Shown: piece after piece, positions 12,699 to 25,436 of the stretch | Numbering within the stretch: position 1 is the stretch's first letter | Layout: every line of letters begins with the position of its first letter | NCBI RefSeq assembly: GCF_022965805.1 | Contig: NC_133105.1 | Coordinates: 4,898,001-4,962,000, forward strand | Source of the DNA: Primulina eburnea | Taxonomy: Eukaryota > Streptophyta > Magnoliopsida > Lamiales > Gesneriaceae | Reading direction: 5' to 3' | Length of the DNA stretch: 64,000 nucleotides | The notes under the pieces: model-generated | Told to the model about the DNA's origin: nothing | Seen by the model: only the letters and a program-made list of their open reading frames with translations | The model's database searches: none | Program-made: the position numbers and the translations under genes

Positions 12699-13410
12699 AA
12701 TAATATAATCAATATATTAATAGTACTAATAAATGATTAAATATAGATATTTGATGTATAATTTGGACAAATGAATAGATTTTATATTTGGGATATAGGA
12801 AAGATTAGAAAGAGACAAAAAAAAGTATAAATTATGAAAAGACTACATTAATCGTGTCAAAAAAATGTATTAATTAATTAATCACTGTTTAGACACATCT
12901 TCCATGTGAATTTGACACGTGGCTTTTAATCGGTCGCCTCGTTGCCCAATGCGTTCGTGTGTGTATAAGAATAGGAGAACTTCGCCACAAAGCCACAGAT
13001 TACAGAGCTCTTGACTCGTTCGTGGACTCATAGGTACACAGCTCTGTTTATCTTGTACATTCGAATTTCTTTAATAAAATTTTCTGAAATATACGTGATA
13101 GAGAAAAAAGATAGTTCGTTTAGTTTTTATTTTTTTAAAATTTCTGACTCCATTTTGTTGTCGAAACTTGACCCCTGTTGAAACTTATTATCTCCTAGCC
13201 TTTGGTTATTGCTAATAGCCTAATACTCTAGTTGGAGGTATTGGGTTGAAGAAAAAGGGCGACTGTTTTGTGTTTCTTGATCATTCCAAGTTCATGTTTT
13301 TTTTTTTTTGTGTTTGTTTGACAGGAAGGGGCATACAGGCGGCATCTTTCTTGGCTTTTGGTTTTTTTAATATGATTTTTGTGTAAAGTTGACACAGGGG
13401 AGATTGAGAA

Positions 13411-15241
13411 ATGAGAGAAAAAAGGGAGGGTCTGGGCTTGGATTTTGAGAAGCTGATGGTTTTTGGTGATGTGGGGTGTGTGAATGAAAATGAAATTGTG
13501 GTTTGTCAAGTTGGAGGAGGTCTTTGTGGAGGATCGAAGATGAGTGAGTGGAAAGATATTCCAGTGGAGCTTTTGTTGAGGATTCTTTCTTTGGTGGATG
13601 ATCCCACGGTGATTGTGGCATCTGGTGTTTGTCATGGATGGAGGGATGCCATTTCTTGGGGCCTCACTCATCTCTCACTCTCTTGGTATGCTTTTTTTTT
13701 TTATTTTTGTGTTGTGCTGATTCTGTTTTATGTTTATCACCAATTTTTTGTAGCATTGAATATTGGATTTCATTGGGTTTTTGCTGGTTTGTTATTGTGA
13801 TTGGTGAGGGTTATAAAGCATGGAAAGAACCCGCTGCCTATTGTCCACCCAAGCTTATGTATGCCTCCGGGGGATCGACATGGGTTTAGCAAATTATTAT
13901 TTTTAGTATAATTTTCAGTTTGGAAGTGTTGTTTGAAGTTGTGGGGACATATTGTTGTTTACATGTGCGTTATTGTGATATTGAAAGGGAGAGCAACCTT
14001 TTAGTTTTTCATAGCCACTTTGTTAAGGGAGTAATAATATGCAAATTGCGGTAGTTTTCATTCAAATAAGCGACCTTTTACTTGATTTGTTCTGCCTCAG
14101 GTGCAAGAAGAACATGAATGATCTGGTGCTATCACTGGTTCCAAAATTCACAAAACTTCAGGTCCTTATTCTGCGACAAGACTCGCCTCAACTTCAGGAC
14201 GTTGCTGTTGAAACAATCACAAATCATTGTAGTGACCTCCAAGAGTTGGATCTGAGCAAGAGTTTCAGGCTTACTGATCGATCCTTGTACGCCTTAGCAC
14301 GTGGCTGCCCTAATCTCATGAAGCTGAACATAAGTGGCTGTTCGGCTTTCAGTGATACTGCTGTGGCGTATTTGTCTGGGTTTTGCCGAAAATTGAAAAT
14401 CTTGAATCTTTGTGGATGTGTCAAGGCTGCCTCAGATAGGGCATTGAAGGTATGAATCTTGTGGCCTGGTCTCTGTTTTAAGATCATTACATTTAAGGCG
14501 GTTCTTGAGATTTATGACTTCGCTGATTTTCGCAGGCCATAGGTTACAATTGTCATCAATTGCAGTCGATAAACATTGGATGGTGTGACCGAGTTGGTGA
14601 TGAAGGGGTTAAGAGTTTAGCCTATGGTTGTCCTGATCTCCGAGCTCTCGACTTGTGTGGATGTGTTCTTATAACAGGTTTATCCCTTTTTACAATACGT
14701 TCTTTATAGTTGCAAAATAATTGGGTGTAAATAATTACATCGTTTGTTTTTTTGAAAATAAAATAATACTTACATCATTTTAGTTTCGAACCCCATGGAA
14801 AGAATCCTAATTTGATACTGAGCAATTATTTCTGTACTTGCTATATTCAATGGTGCAAATCGAGCAGATGAGAGTGTTGTCGCCTTGGCAAACAACTGCC
14901 TTCATCTGCGATCCCTCGGTTTATACTACTGCAAGAATATCACCGACAGAGCCATGTATTCTCTGGCACATAGCCGAGTGAAAAACAAGCATGATATATG
15001 GGCATCTATGAAGAAGAACAGATACGAGGAGGAAGGTCTTACGAACCTGAACATCAGCCAATGCACTGCCCTTACTCCTCACGCAGTGCAGGTACTATGT
15101 GACTCATTTCCAGCTCTTCATACATGTTCCGGTCGCCATTCCCTTATAATCAGTGGATGCCTGAGCTTGACGTCAGTGCATTGTGCATGTGCTGTCCAAG
15201 CTCACCGTGCCACACATGCAATGGCTCATCTAGCTCACTGA
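13411..15241 (+). CDS. SKP2A: F-box/LRR protein SKP2A-like, 379 aa
   Basis: Four exons join in frame: 13411-13685, 14101-14449, 14536-14677 and 14868-15241. The F-box (about residues 46-86, EWKDIPVELLLRILSLVDD) would bind the SKP1/ASK adaptor of an SCF ubiquitin ligase. About nine cysteine-containing leucine-rich repeats follow (LQELDLSKSFRLTDRSLYAL, LKILNLCGC, LRSLGLYYCKNITDRAMYSL). The C-terminal SGRHSLIISGCL and HCACAVQAHRATHA are diagnostic of Arabidopsis SKP2A/B, cell-cycle F-box proteins reported to bind auxin. The first ATG gives a slightly longer N-terminus than Arabidopsis (360 aa); the in-frame ATG at 13456 is an alternative. A 5' UTR intron at about 13034-13324 is plausible. The gene looks intact and is convergent with RH29. 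Confidence 0.93.
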
Positions 15242-16057
15242 AGGCTTCTGAAGGAAAATCTTAATCCCTATGGGTGAAAGAAGCCAACCTTGTGTATATA
15301 AGTAGTTGTGAGTACATCGTTTTAGAACATTTGGTTGTATATTTTCCTTTTTGTTGTATATTTACCTTTTTGCAGATGGAGCAATGGGTGAAATGGGGGC
15401 TATTATGTTATCTTAGGGACCCTTTTTGTTAATCTGCTACTTTCATGAATTCTTCGAAATGAAATGTGGCAGTAATCAGGATTTTCCGCGTGCTTGAAAA
15501 GGGTGGTCAAATACAAGTTGGATAATGTAAATATGATGTGCCACACACCCATGATTTAAATATACAATTAACTATTTAATGTCGTCCTCTCTGTGCTACA
15601 AAACAGGGGAAGGGATAGCATTATTTCGAGCAAATTACTTGGGTTATCTTTGTCGACGTCTACATCAATTTCACCCCTCGAATGTTCGTTTATCATAATC
15701 ATAACTCAGAAAAACGGCTGCAAGAACAATGCCAAATCTAAAAACAACTTTACTAGACAAAACTCAAGAAGAGAAAAGGGCTACAAAACAGCGCAAATGT
15801 ATAAAAGCCCACTTTATAGAAACATAAGAGCACCAGCCCTGTACCTATGTATGGCAATTTATACATCCCCGAGACTGAAACATGACATATCTAGTCTCGA
15901 GGAGGCAAATATAAAGACAATAGCATATTAGCGTCCTTGCATCTTTAGTCAGAGAGCGCATGTTCTAGAAATCTGGGAATATATCTTGCACCAACTTCAT
16001 TTGAACCAGACTCGATTTTCGAAGCCAACTAAAAGAGACCCGGTGTCTAGGGATAAC
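15242..16057. other. Shared 3' flank of SKP2A and RH29
   Basis: These 816 bases separate two convergent stop codons and must hold both 3' UTRs and terminators. No other gene is recognised. Open frames here are not conserved families. Confidence 0.7.
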
Positions 16058-19000
16058 TTATTTTGCTTTTCCCCGTTTCCCTTTTCCACCAAATTTCTTC
16101 TTCCCTTTCTTAGACTTGCCCTTGAGATAAGAAACACGGTCTGCTTTCTTTTGCCTTTCCTTCCTAACTTGTTCAATATCTTTGATTTCTGAACGAATAT
16201 GAGCATTTGGTACGGAATTGAGATTATTTCTACCTTTGAACCTTCGATAGTCCCCTCGGAAACCAGGATTACCTTTCATTGGAAATGACAGTAAACTCAA
16301 AGAAATAAGGACCAAGTGCCAGAACATTGAAAACTGAAATGGTGAAATAAGGAGATGCTGGGGAGGGGGAGGTAAACGCATGCTCCAATACGGAAGTAGT
16401 GGAAGAAAAAAGTTTCAACATTAGGTGAATGTAATTGAAGACAAAGCATCGAAAATGTTTTGAACTTAAAAATAACTTGAAGACCACGTATTTGGACAAA
16501 AAAATATGATTGAAGATGACACATATTTGCGCAACCATTTAAATTTAGGCAACAAAAATTCTTTCCATTCTAATGGTTACCATGAATTGTTAATGAATGT
16601 CTCACCGGTAGGCTCAACTATAATTAATTAACAAGTCAATATTTCAGTGGGATCATATCCTATTTACATGGGATAATATTGATTGAAAGTTTAATTTCTT
16701 GGATATAACACACATGTACACAATGCAACGGCTCACATCGAAATTTACCTGCTGAAGTAGTAGCTCCTTCAACAGTGCCATCATTTGTTCCTTTAAGTGA
16801 TACTTTCTTATGTGACTGTTCTTTCCACCTCTTGTATATCCCAGTTTTATTTGCTTTCACTTTTGCACCACTTTCTGCTTTTATCTGGCAGGAAAAGATT
16901 GCAAAATAAATAGAAACGCAATACCAGTTTAGATAACCAAGACAAAGAGCCTTTGACATAAGAAAAATTAAAAAATTGAAACTTTCATCTCCATGCATGC
17001 ATGTGGCTACAAATATAATTTGCATCTATTGTAGAAAGATTACTTCATATAAAATGGTTAATTGCAAATGCATCTTAAAGCATTGCATATTTTTGGCAGA
17101 TAGAAGTGGGGGGACCAATCATCTTAGATTAAAGAGGGTTGTTCTCCATAATCATATTGTTTCTGATGCATACAATTAATGTAAAAAATTTCAAGTCTGT
17201 CAAAATTAATGTGGTTAAACTCACTGATCAACATTATCACATGGGATACCTATCATGTATGGGTGATGTTCTCAGGAACTTAAATGGAGATATTCAGCAA
17301 CTGCCAACAGACTATTACCTTAAAAAATCATTACTTCTAAGGGATTAAGAAAATAAGTAAGAGAGACCTCAGACATTGCAGGCTAAACGCAAAAGCTACC
17401 GGTAGGTGCTCTTTGACCATTGTGTTAAATATACGACCAACCAAGCAGTCATCATTTTAACAAATTTAACAAGCTATAACTTTCATCATTACCAGGTAAA
17501 TTAAATCAAATGTACATCTTTTGATTAAATGACTATTTGCCAAAGAAAATACCTTTCCGCTAGCAGTCACACGCTCTCCATTGTTTAACTTGATGTACTT
17601 TTTGCTCCTCTGCAAGAAATTGTAGGACGATTAGAACAAGCAAGTATATCAGTTTAAGGTGTGTGTTTAAGTTGGGCTCATATTTCACTGTCTTTTTACT
17701 GTGTTCGTCTCTCACTGTCCATACCACACACACATTGGGTTGAGTGTGTCAGCAGCGTAAAATCAACAGTTTGAGTACCTTGTCCCAGTGATAAGAAGAA
17801 TTCTGCTTCTTCAACCCTGTATTATCATCAGCATTCAGATCAAGAATGGCAGCTTCCAACCTGCATACTTGAACAAGTCAATGCTCGACGCATTTGAAGT
17901 CCAGAGAGAAGCGCTTTAAAGCAGATAATAGGCATGTACTGCTAGTGTGACAACTTCTCATTCACACTGGGATAGGCAGGAGCATAAGACCCGTGGGCAG
18001 AAATTTATTTTTAACTGATGTTATCCTCACCTATTTGATTCAAACCCTTGGTTAGCTCTCACAGAAAGACCTGCTTCGAAATGCTGAAATTGACATCACA
18101 AAAATGTTATGGTATGTTTTACACAACCCCAGGCCATCAAGGTAAAAAAAAGCTCTTCTCATAGATTAGCAGTCAAACTACTGAAAGTGAACGAAAAAGT
18201 AACAAAGAACAAGAAGAAGGTAATCTACCTGATTTGTTGGCACTGAACTAATAAAATTCTCATCGTCTTTGAAGCTGCATGCTTTTCTTTTAGAGCCAAA
18301 AACTACCAAGATCAAGTAAACAACATTACAACTGATCAAAATATGTAAATGTACATCTGTCAAAAGGATCGGTCAAAAAGCCTGCAGGATCCTAGAACTG
18401 AAGCTCATGGTTCTAGAGTGGACTTCTAATCAAAGATTTATTTAACATCTAAAAAAGGATGATATAAAATTCCAAATGTCACAGAAAGGTACGGGTAAAG
18501 GTGATTAAAAAATTAAGAGTTATGACAAGCACCTTGTTTGTGCTTGTAATTTGGAAGAGTCTGTTCAGAATCAATTTCCTACAGGAGAAAAATAGTAGAA
18601 AGTAAACAGGAAAAACATCAAGGAAAGAATCACAGACATCAATATAACGTAAATGACAGCACAACACGTCGAATTTTACAACTTGAAAATGGTCCTAGAG
18701 GGTAGGAGCAAAGAGGCGTGTAAAAGTAATCAAAATTATGAAGGGATTCAGGCTGTTCAATTCTAGTGGCTTGGGTGTCTCTCGAAAGAAAGCAATTGGG
18801 GATCTCATACATGGTGGAAGGAAAAAAACAAAATGGAATCGATCTTTATTAAATGCCTTTGAGAAATGGAACAAGGTGGAGTTTTCAGCACTAGCAAATC
18901 ATTACACGATCAAAGATTTCAACCAATAAATTACGAACATATTTAAGGCCGGTTTAATTGTTGATCGGAACTCTTACATCCATACCACCAAATTGGTTTT

Positions 19001-21611
19001 TTAACATGCCACAGCTTCAGTATATACCCCGAATTTCAATAAAAGTATATTATATTATCTAAATTGTTTAAGCCCACGATTCCTGAGTAACGAACAGCCT
19101 AAGTAATAATAAATTAGTAATAATAAATTATAGTATTGCTCACATAAAGTTGATCCGATTGCCAGATAACCTATTCAAATCCATCAATGAAATTTTCATC
19201 AAAAGAATTACCTTCTCCGCTATATTTTTAGAGTGCTGCTGTTGGACTTTATTTATGACCTCCTCATGAACGGCTCTTTTCATCTTCATCACATCAACCC
19301 ATTGACCAGACTTTCCCTAAAAATTTCTCCTCGTCAAATTGTATCTAGATACTGTATTAATACAGTAAAAAACCAATAGCTATTGAATTGGCAAAAAATG
19401 AACCTAGACATTACCTGATGATTTTTTGACTTGGCAGCCTCACCTTCAGCTTCAATAATAGTTTGCTTAGGCCTAGCAATAAACATAGTGTAAAGGTTAT
19501 ATTAATAATACAAGTAATAAGAAATAATACACTTTTAAAGAACAAGAATAAAAGCTGATTCAGGAGTCACCTAAATGCTTTCAGGCGTTCGGAAAAGGCT
19601 AAAGCTGTTAATTCATCACCACCAAGAATATTTTTGAACATTGGATGCAGACCTTCACGAGGCAAGGTTTTGACTCTTCTAATAGACTCTTTAGATGGTT
19701 TTGCTTTTGTCTTTGAATACAAGACAAATGCGTTCGAAGAAGGTTTAACCAAAGCAGACAGTTCTGTAGATGAATCAATTATCTCTCGAACTCTGTCTGC
19801 AATCAGATCTATAACCCTTTGTGGAAATCGGCCATAGACAGTTTCTCCATTTGAGACCGCTTGATCTATTTTAGCCATGACACCATCCATATCTTGCAGG
19901 ACCTCTTCCTCAGTAGGAGCGGCCCTAAGTGGTTTTGAAAGAAAGAGATGAAGATCTAACACGTAAGGCATGTCTTCCGAAGTAACAAAAGAAAAAGAAG
20001 TACCCGTACGACCAGCCCTTGCAGCTCGCCCAACACGATGGACAAATAGTTTAGGCTTAGGAGGGAAGTCAAAGTTGACTACATTATCAAGTAAAGGGAT
20101 GTCAATTCCCCGAGCAGCCACATCAGTGACAATCAGCAGCATAGTTTTCCTAGCTCTAAATTTTGATACATTGATGTTACGGGCATCTTGATCCATATCC
20201 CCATAGCAAACAGAAGCCACAATACCTTCTTCTCTAAGGAGAGCATAAAGAAATTCAACATGATATTTAGTGGAAACAAAAATCAAAGTCTGCTGATCAG
20301 AACCTATATGTTCTCTAATCAAATACAACAGTGCAGCATACTTTTCTTCGTAGCGTAATGTGAAAAAAGTAGTTTTCAGGTCAGGGCTAATTTTTGTCTC
20401 CAGATCAAGCCTCACTAGTTGTGGGTCTCGAAGGCCAGCCTTGGCGAACTCAGCGAGGGCACTGGGTAAAGTTGCACTAAAAAGCAAAGTCTGACGGTTC
20501 TCACCCAGCTGTGCAAGGATTTTGTGAAGCTGCTCCGCAAATCCCATGCTAAAGAGGCAGTCAGCTTCATCAAAAACCACATACTCCACTGTTCGCAATG
20601 ACATGTCATCTACCTCTTCCAAGTGGTGCATAAGCCTACCAGGGGTAGCAACAATGCAATCTGGACTTTGTGCCAACTCCTCAAATTGGCTTTGCATACT
20701 ATCGCCCCCAACCAGTAAACTAGCCCGTAGATCTAAAATTTAACAAAAAAAGTGAAATTTTGTGTGTTGATAGAAGTGAAATCATCTCTAAAGCTGCATT
20801 CCAATTTATTGACACATACTGAGAAAAAAAAGAAATCAGATCTTCAGCGGGATTAAAAAAAAAACCAAGTATTAGGCACCAAAGGTAGGAGCTTTTTTTA
20901 TAATACTCATTCCAGGAGGCATTCATGCCTCAGCAAATTAAACCAAACGAGAAACAAAACAACAAATGAAATTTTGAAAGAACAAAAACGCCAACTTCTC
21001 CCACGATTAGAAAAAGACGACGATACAGCAGTTTTAAAGTAAAAGTTTCAGCTATGCCAGTAACATGAGAACAAAATCAATCAAAACTTCTAAAAGAACC
21101 AGTACTAGACTAGGAAAATAAATATTGTAGCTATTTACGTGCTTCAAAAACGAAAAAATCAGCTCAAGCAATTGACAAAACGCTCCTTTATTACATTACA
21201 TCGTTACACAAATGTGAATTGACACCAAAGGATAAAGCATTCACCTGTAAATCGGCCGAGTTCTTTCATAAACTTAAAAGTCTGGAGAGCCAAATCGCGT
21301 GTGGGAGAGAGGATGAGTGCCCGAACTCCGGCCTGTGGGACGTGGTGCTGGAGCTTTTGCAGCATAGGGATCAGGAAAGCCGCCGTTTTCCCGGAACCAG
21401 TGCGGGCCATGGCCACAACGTCGCATCCGGATAGAATCAAAGGCATGGTTTTGCGCTGGATAGGTGTCGGCACCCTGTATCCCTTCTTCTTGACACCATT
21501 GTAGACTTTAGAGCTCAATCCGAGAGACTCAAATCCTCCGGATTTCGATTTCTTCGACTGTTTTTGCTTCTTCTTGAACTCTGATTTTGAGGCCGCGAGA
21601 ATTTTCGCCAT
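16058..21611 (-). CDS. RH29: DEAD-box ATP-dependent RNA helicase 29 (DDX54/Dbp10 type), 784 aa
   Basis: Eleven exons in transcript order: 21611-21245, 20732-19571, 19472-19415, 19316-19212, 18578-18533, 18302-18229, 18083-18031, 17860-17779, 17609-17553, 16884-16749 and 16272-16058. All joins keep frame. The helicase core shows motif I ARTGSGKT (about 69-76), Ia SPTRDLA (102-108), DEAD (177-180), SAT (208-210), TDVAARGID (325-333) and [11 protein letters not shown] (354-364). A DBP10CT domain (about 642-705, [27 protein letters not shown]) identifies the Dbp10/DDX54/RH29 group, which acts in 60S ribosome biogenesis in the nucleolus. The tail is lysine-rich ([19 protein letters not shown]) where Arabidopsis has long RGG repeats. 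An in-frame upstream ATG at 21716 is possible, but the 21611 ATG fits the family start. Inverted TGGGCC-type boxes near 21797 and 21714 fit promoters of ribosome-biogenesis genes. Confidence 0.95.
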
Positions 21612-22549
21612 GGGATCACGGTGGTGCTGCGGCGCACGTTTTTTCTTGTCCAGCCACGATGATTCAGAGAAGCATGATGGTTTTAGGGGTTTTACGGAGA
21701 ACAAACCAAAGCCCAATATGTCTTGGGTCTTTTTGGATTATATAGCGGGCTTTACTTGTGAGTCCACAAACGATGAAGCCTATCGATCTGGACCTGGCCC
21801 ATTAGTGTGCGTAGATTTTTAAACCAATGTAGTTGCAACAAAAACCTCGTTTCAATTGCTTAAAAAAAATTCATTTCAAACTCAATTTATAAAAGTTGCT
21901 TAATAATATATTTTTAACATGTTTTATATAATTTTTGCTTCTGATTAAGAAGTATTGATTGTTAATGTCATAACTTACAACTAGAAAATATTTTTGTCTT
22001 TAAGAACTTTTATGTAACTTACATTTTTAATTGAGATTATGTTAAATGTCATTGGCGGTTACAGCGCAACATTTTTCCGCAAAAAAAAATGATTAAAATT
22101 GCCAAAAATAAAAGTTGTTACTTGTTAGAACATCAAGATTGCAAATAAGAAAACATGCAGATTGAAATTGCAATTTTCCCTTTTTTTCAAGCCTCGGAAT
22201 AGTTCAAAGTGGAGAATATATGTATCATATTGTCTCACACTAATTAACAGACTTAAATACAGAAAATGAAATATATAGGCAGCATGCAGTTGATGAAACA
22301 GGAGAAATATTGCTTCAGGAAGCTTGTCAAAATACAAAATAGCACATGTTTGCATTGTAAAATGTCTTAATTTCACACAATATTTAAAATTTGTTCCGGA
22401 AGTATCAGAAATACATTATACTTCTATAGAATCTATCTATGATTACATAAGAAATCAAAACCTTATACATAAACTACAAATTAGACTAGCTAGCAGCACA
22501 TATTCATATCTTTATCCATAAACTGAGCTATGTTGTATGTAATATATGA
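21612..22549. other. RH29 promoter side and MYB 3' flank
   Basis: RH29 is transcribed leftward from here, and the MYB gene ends at 22550. The sequence ggcccat at 21797-21803 reads atgggcc on the RH29 strand, a site II-like box. The remainder is AT-rich with no recognised gene. Confidence 0.55.
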
Positions 22550-23941
22550 TCAGGAAGAGATCCCCACACCAAGAAAATCTATGAAGGGAACATCCTTCTT
22601 TTGAATGGGGTTTAGTTCTTCAACTTGCTGCTTGATACTCATTCCCGTTTCGCTGAAACGGCTAACATACTCTCGGGCGTTGATATGCCCTCTATCTTTT
22701 TTTCCATATTCAAGATAAGTTAAGGAACTTGGAATGACCGTTCTCTTATTAAGGGTATCAAATGTTCTTAAATCCCTGTGGTCGCCAAATACGACAAAAT
22801 TCATTCGATGATCCGAGCTGTTGGAGGTAGAACTATTTAGTACACCTTTTCTCGCCCAAAAATCAAGATTTTTATAAGCAGAAAATGAATTATTAGCCAG
22901 CGAGGCTGATGAACCAGATGATGCAACGGAGAATATCTTATCTGTGTTTCGGCCATGTAGTTCAAAAATCCCACCATTTTCAAAGCTGATTCTTGAGCCA
23001 TGTTCACTTTGGAGCCTAGAATTTTTCCTTCGAAAATCATAGTGATAATCAGAGGAGGACTTGGAGTCGCTGGTAGCTGCATCATGTTGAACTTGAAAGC
23101 TTCCCTTATTACAAATCTTGGAATTTTCTCTTTGCTTTCTAGCCATGATAACATGCCAATGATTCTTCACAGCATTATCGGTTCTACCTGGGAAAAGTCT
23201 TGATATAAGTGCCCATTTGTTGCCATGCAATTTGTGTGCTGCAAGTAGCCTTTCTTCTTCTTCTTCCGAAAAAGGCCGTCTGTTTATTCTTGGATCGAGT
23301 TGATTAAACCATCTTAATCTGCAACTCTTCCCTGCATATATTCGATCGATATATCATATAAGCTTTAATTTAAGGTGCAAAATTTATAAGATATAAATAG
23401 AATTTGAGTTTGATTACTTTTGACAGATTAATACATGATCTACACACTCTAATTAACTTCAATTGGTAGATTAATCATTAATGTAATGCGGACAAGGGCA
23501 GAGTTTTTTAGGGTTATGATATAAATTAATGAGAAATGATTGTAGAAAAATGTCGTGGATCTTTATATAAAGACCTACTTGTAGTACAAAAAGATAGAAG
23601 CTTAAAATTTGAGAGTCCAAAGTATTCTACTAGGGAAAATATAACCCCTTCAACCTTTATAACTCGAGATATATAAGGGGGCTAGATATACCCATAGGGG
23701 CTCAAGTTCGAAAGAAATAAAAAAAAAAGGGGTTCTCTCTATATATTCACCACTAGAACTTCGTACCTGATCTTCCTCGAAGCTTTTCTGCTATGGAATT
23801 CCAGTTTTGAGGTCCGTACTGATGAACCAGTTGTCGTAGTTTATCATCTTCCGCAGGTCTCCAATGCCCCCGAAACGCTGGACAGGCAGTAGTACTCCTT
23901 GTATCATCACTTGATCCCCCACAATAATTAGTTTCATCCAT
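22550..23941 (-). CDS. R2R3-MYB transcription factor, MYB52/54/56 group, 318 aa
   Basis: Two exons, 23941-23767 and 23331-22550, join in the codon after RGRS. R2 (about residues 26-74) begins [16 protein letters not shown] and R3 contains [20 protein letters not shown]; the DNA-binding repeats carry the regular tryptophans. The signatures [23 protein letters not shown] and HWHVIMARK define the subgroup that includes MYB52, MYB54, MYB56, MYB105 and MYB117. The C-terminal [13 protein letters not shown] resembles the MYB52/54/56 end. These nuclear factors regulate secondary wall, cell size or organ boundary programmes depending on the member, so I do not assign one symbol. No stop or frameshift is seen. 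Confidence 0.93.
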
Positions 23942-24586
23942 GGATCCGAAGGGTCTGTAAGATTATACAATGTTAGAAAGGAAAAAAATTAGCATATATT
24001 AGAGGTGTGGTGGATATGTAGTGGCGGCCGAGTTTCGTGTCAACAAATTTAGCAGTCCTCATAAGTCATAATTATTATACTGAATCGTAAGTCAAGCATG
24101 GATATATATACTCTAATTTAACTTGATTAATGTATCATTTACCTCAACATTACATAATTTATTAATATATAGTTTTAAACTTTTAGAAAAACATTGAGGA
24201 CTAAGGATAAATTAAAATTCAAAGTAAAAACTGGGGTTAATTCACCTTGAATTCAGAAAGAGAGACGAGAATAAACTGTGTGTGAAGAAATTTATTTGAA
24301 GCTAAAGCATGCATGTGCCCCCTTGCACAGTAGGGAGATCGTTGCTCCAGAATACAGAAGGATCGATATCAGAGATGAGAGGCTTTCCTCTTTATAATTT
24401 TATGTAAGTAAATTTTCTAATCAATAAATCTTTTATTTATATGTATTGTGTATGATGGTTGGTGGCCTTTCCATTTATATATAAATATATATAATTGATA
24501 AGTTTGATCAGTCATGTCTCTTTATTAATTTTAACACGACAGATTTCGCTTATATATATATATTAATGAATTTTATCATTTAAAAG

Positions 24587-24662
<76 letters not shown>

Positions 24663-25431
24663 TATGTCGCTAAGCTTCACTTTAGTCAAAGTTTGTTTGC
24701 TTAGGGTTTATCATCGTTTGTTGATGTGTTGCTTAGACGGGTTCATTCTAGTAAGGTGTTAAATATATATATATATATAAGTATCGATGTCATTTTGTTT
24801 TATTTTTAGATTTTTAAGTGAATTAATGTGCATAATGTATATTTATTCTCGTCAAATGTATCACGTAGAAGATAATCAGTGTAAAATAAATCATATTCAA
24901 TAGATTTAGTGGTTTTCGGAGAATCATATCAAATTATACGATGAAAATAAAATTTTGATAAATTATATTACTAAAGCCCAAAAGTTTATCAGCTTGTATA
25001 ATTTAAATTACAATTTTCTCAATGTCTCTCGTATATTTTTCTAATTTATAATAACACCTCATATCTCTACACATTGAATTTATGGTTAAATTTTTACACG
25101 TATATTTTGACTACGCGTGTATTAGTATAAGTGGCGTCTAGATAATGATTATAGTGATGTACGTTATGTCTAGATCGATATTGTTGATACGTGGTTCAGA
25201 AGGTGGTGATAATTTTATACACGTGTTTAATCTATACAAGATTATTTTTGGGATTTTTCACATGTATTTTAGTTGTACTGGTTTTACTTATATTAGATTA
25301 TTTTGTCATTATGAATATATCAACATTATAAACTTTCTAATTAATCCATTAACTGTAACTCATTATACTGGAAAAATCATATATTCGTTCGAAAATATGT
25401 TGTAGAAAAAATTGAATACATGATCAATGAT
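23942..25431. other. MYB upstream region, AT-rich
   Basis: No gene is recognised. Includes the MYB promoter/5' UTR side, a (TA)n tract at 24589-24659 and smaller TA runs at about 24550 and 24763. Confidence 0.55.
24589..24659. repeat. (TA)n microsatellite
   Basis: About 70 bases of uninterrupted AT dinucleotides upstream of the MYB gene. Confidence 0.97.
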
Positions 25432-25436
25432 TAAAT
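25432..25436. other. Target-site duplication of copia element 1, left copy
   Basis: taaat directly precedes the TG of the 5' LTR. The same five bases follow the 3' LTR at 34772-34776. Confidence 0.95.

Noticed and set aside
13228..13671. 147-codon minus-strand frame opposite SKP2A exon 1
   Set aside because: A shadow of the coding and leader sequence on the plus strand, with no recognisable domain.
21612..21716. Longer RH29 start at 21716
   Set aside because: The frame is open, but the added 35 residues resemble leader sequence. The ATG at 21611 matches the family N-terminus. It is kept only as an alternative.
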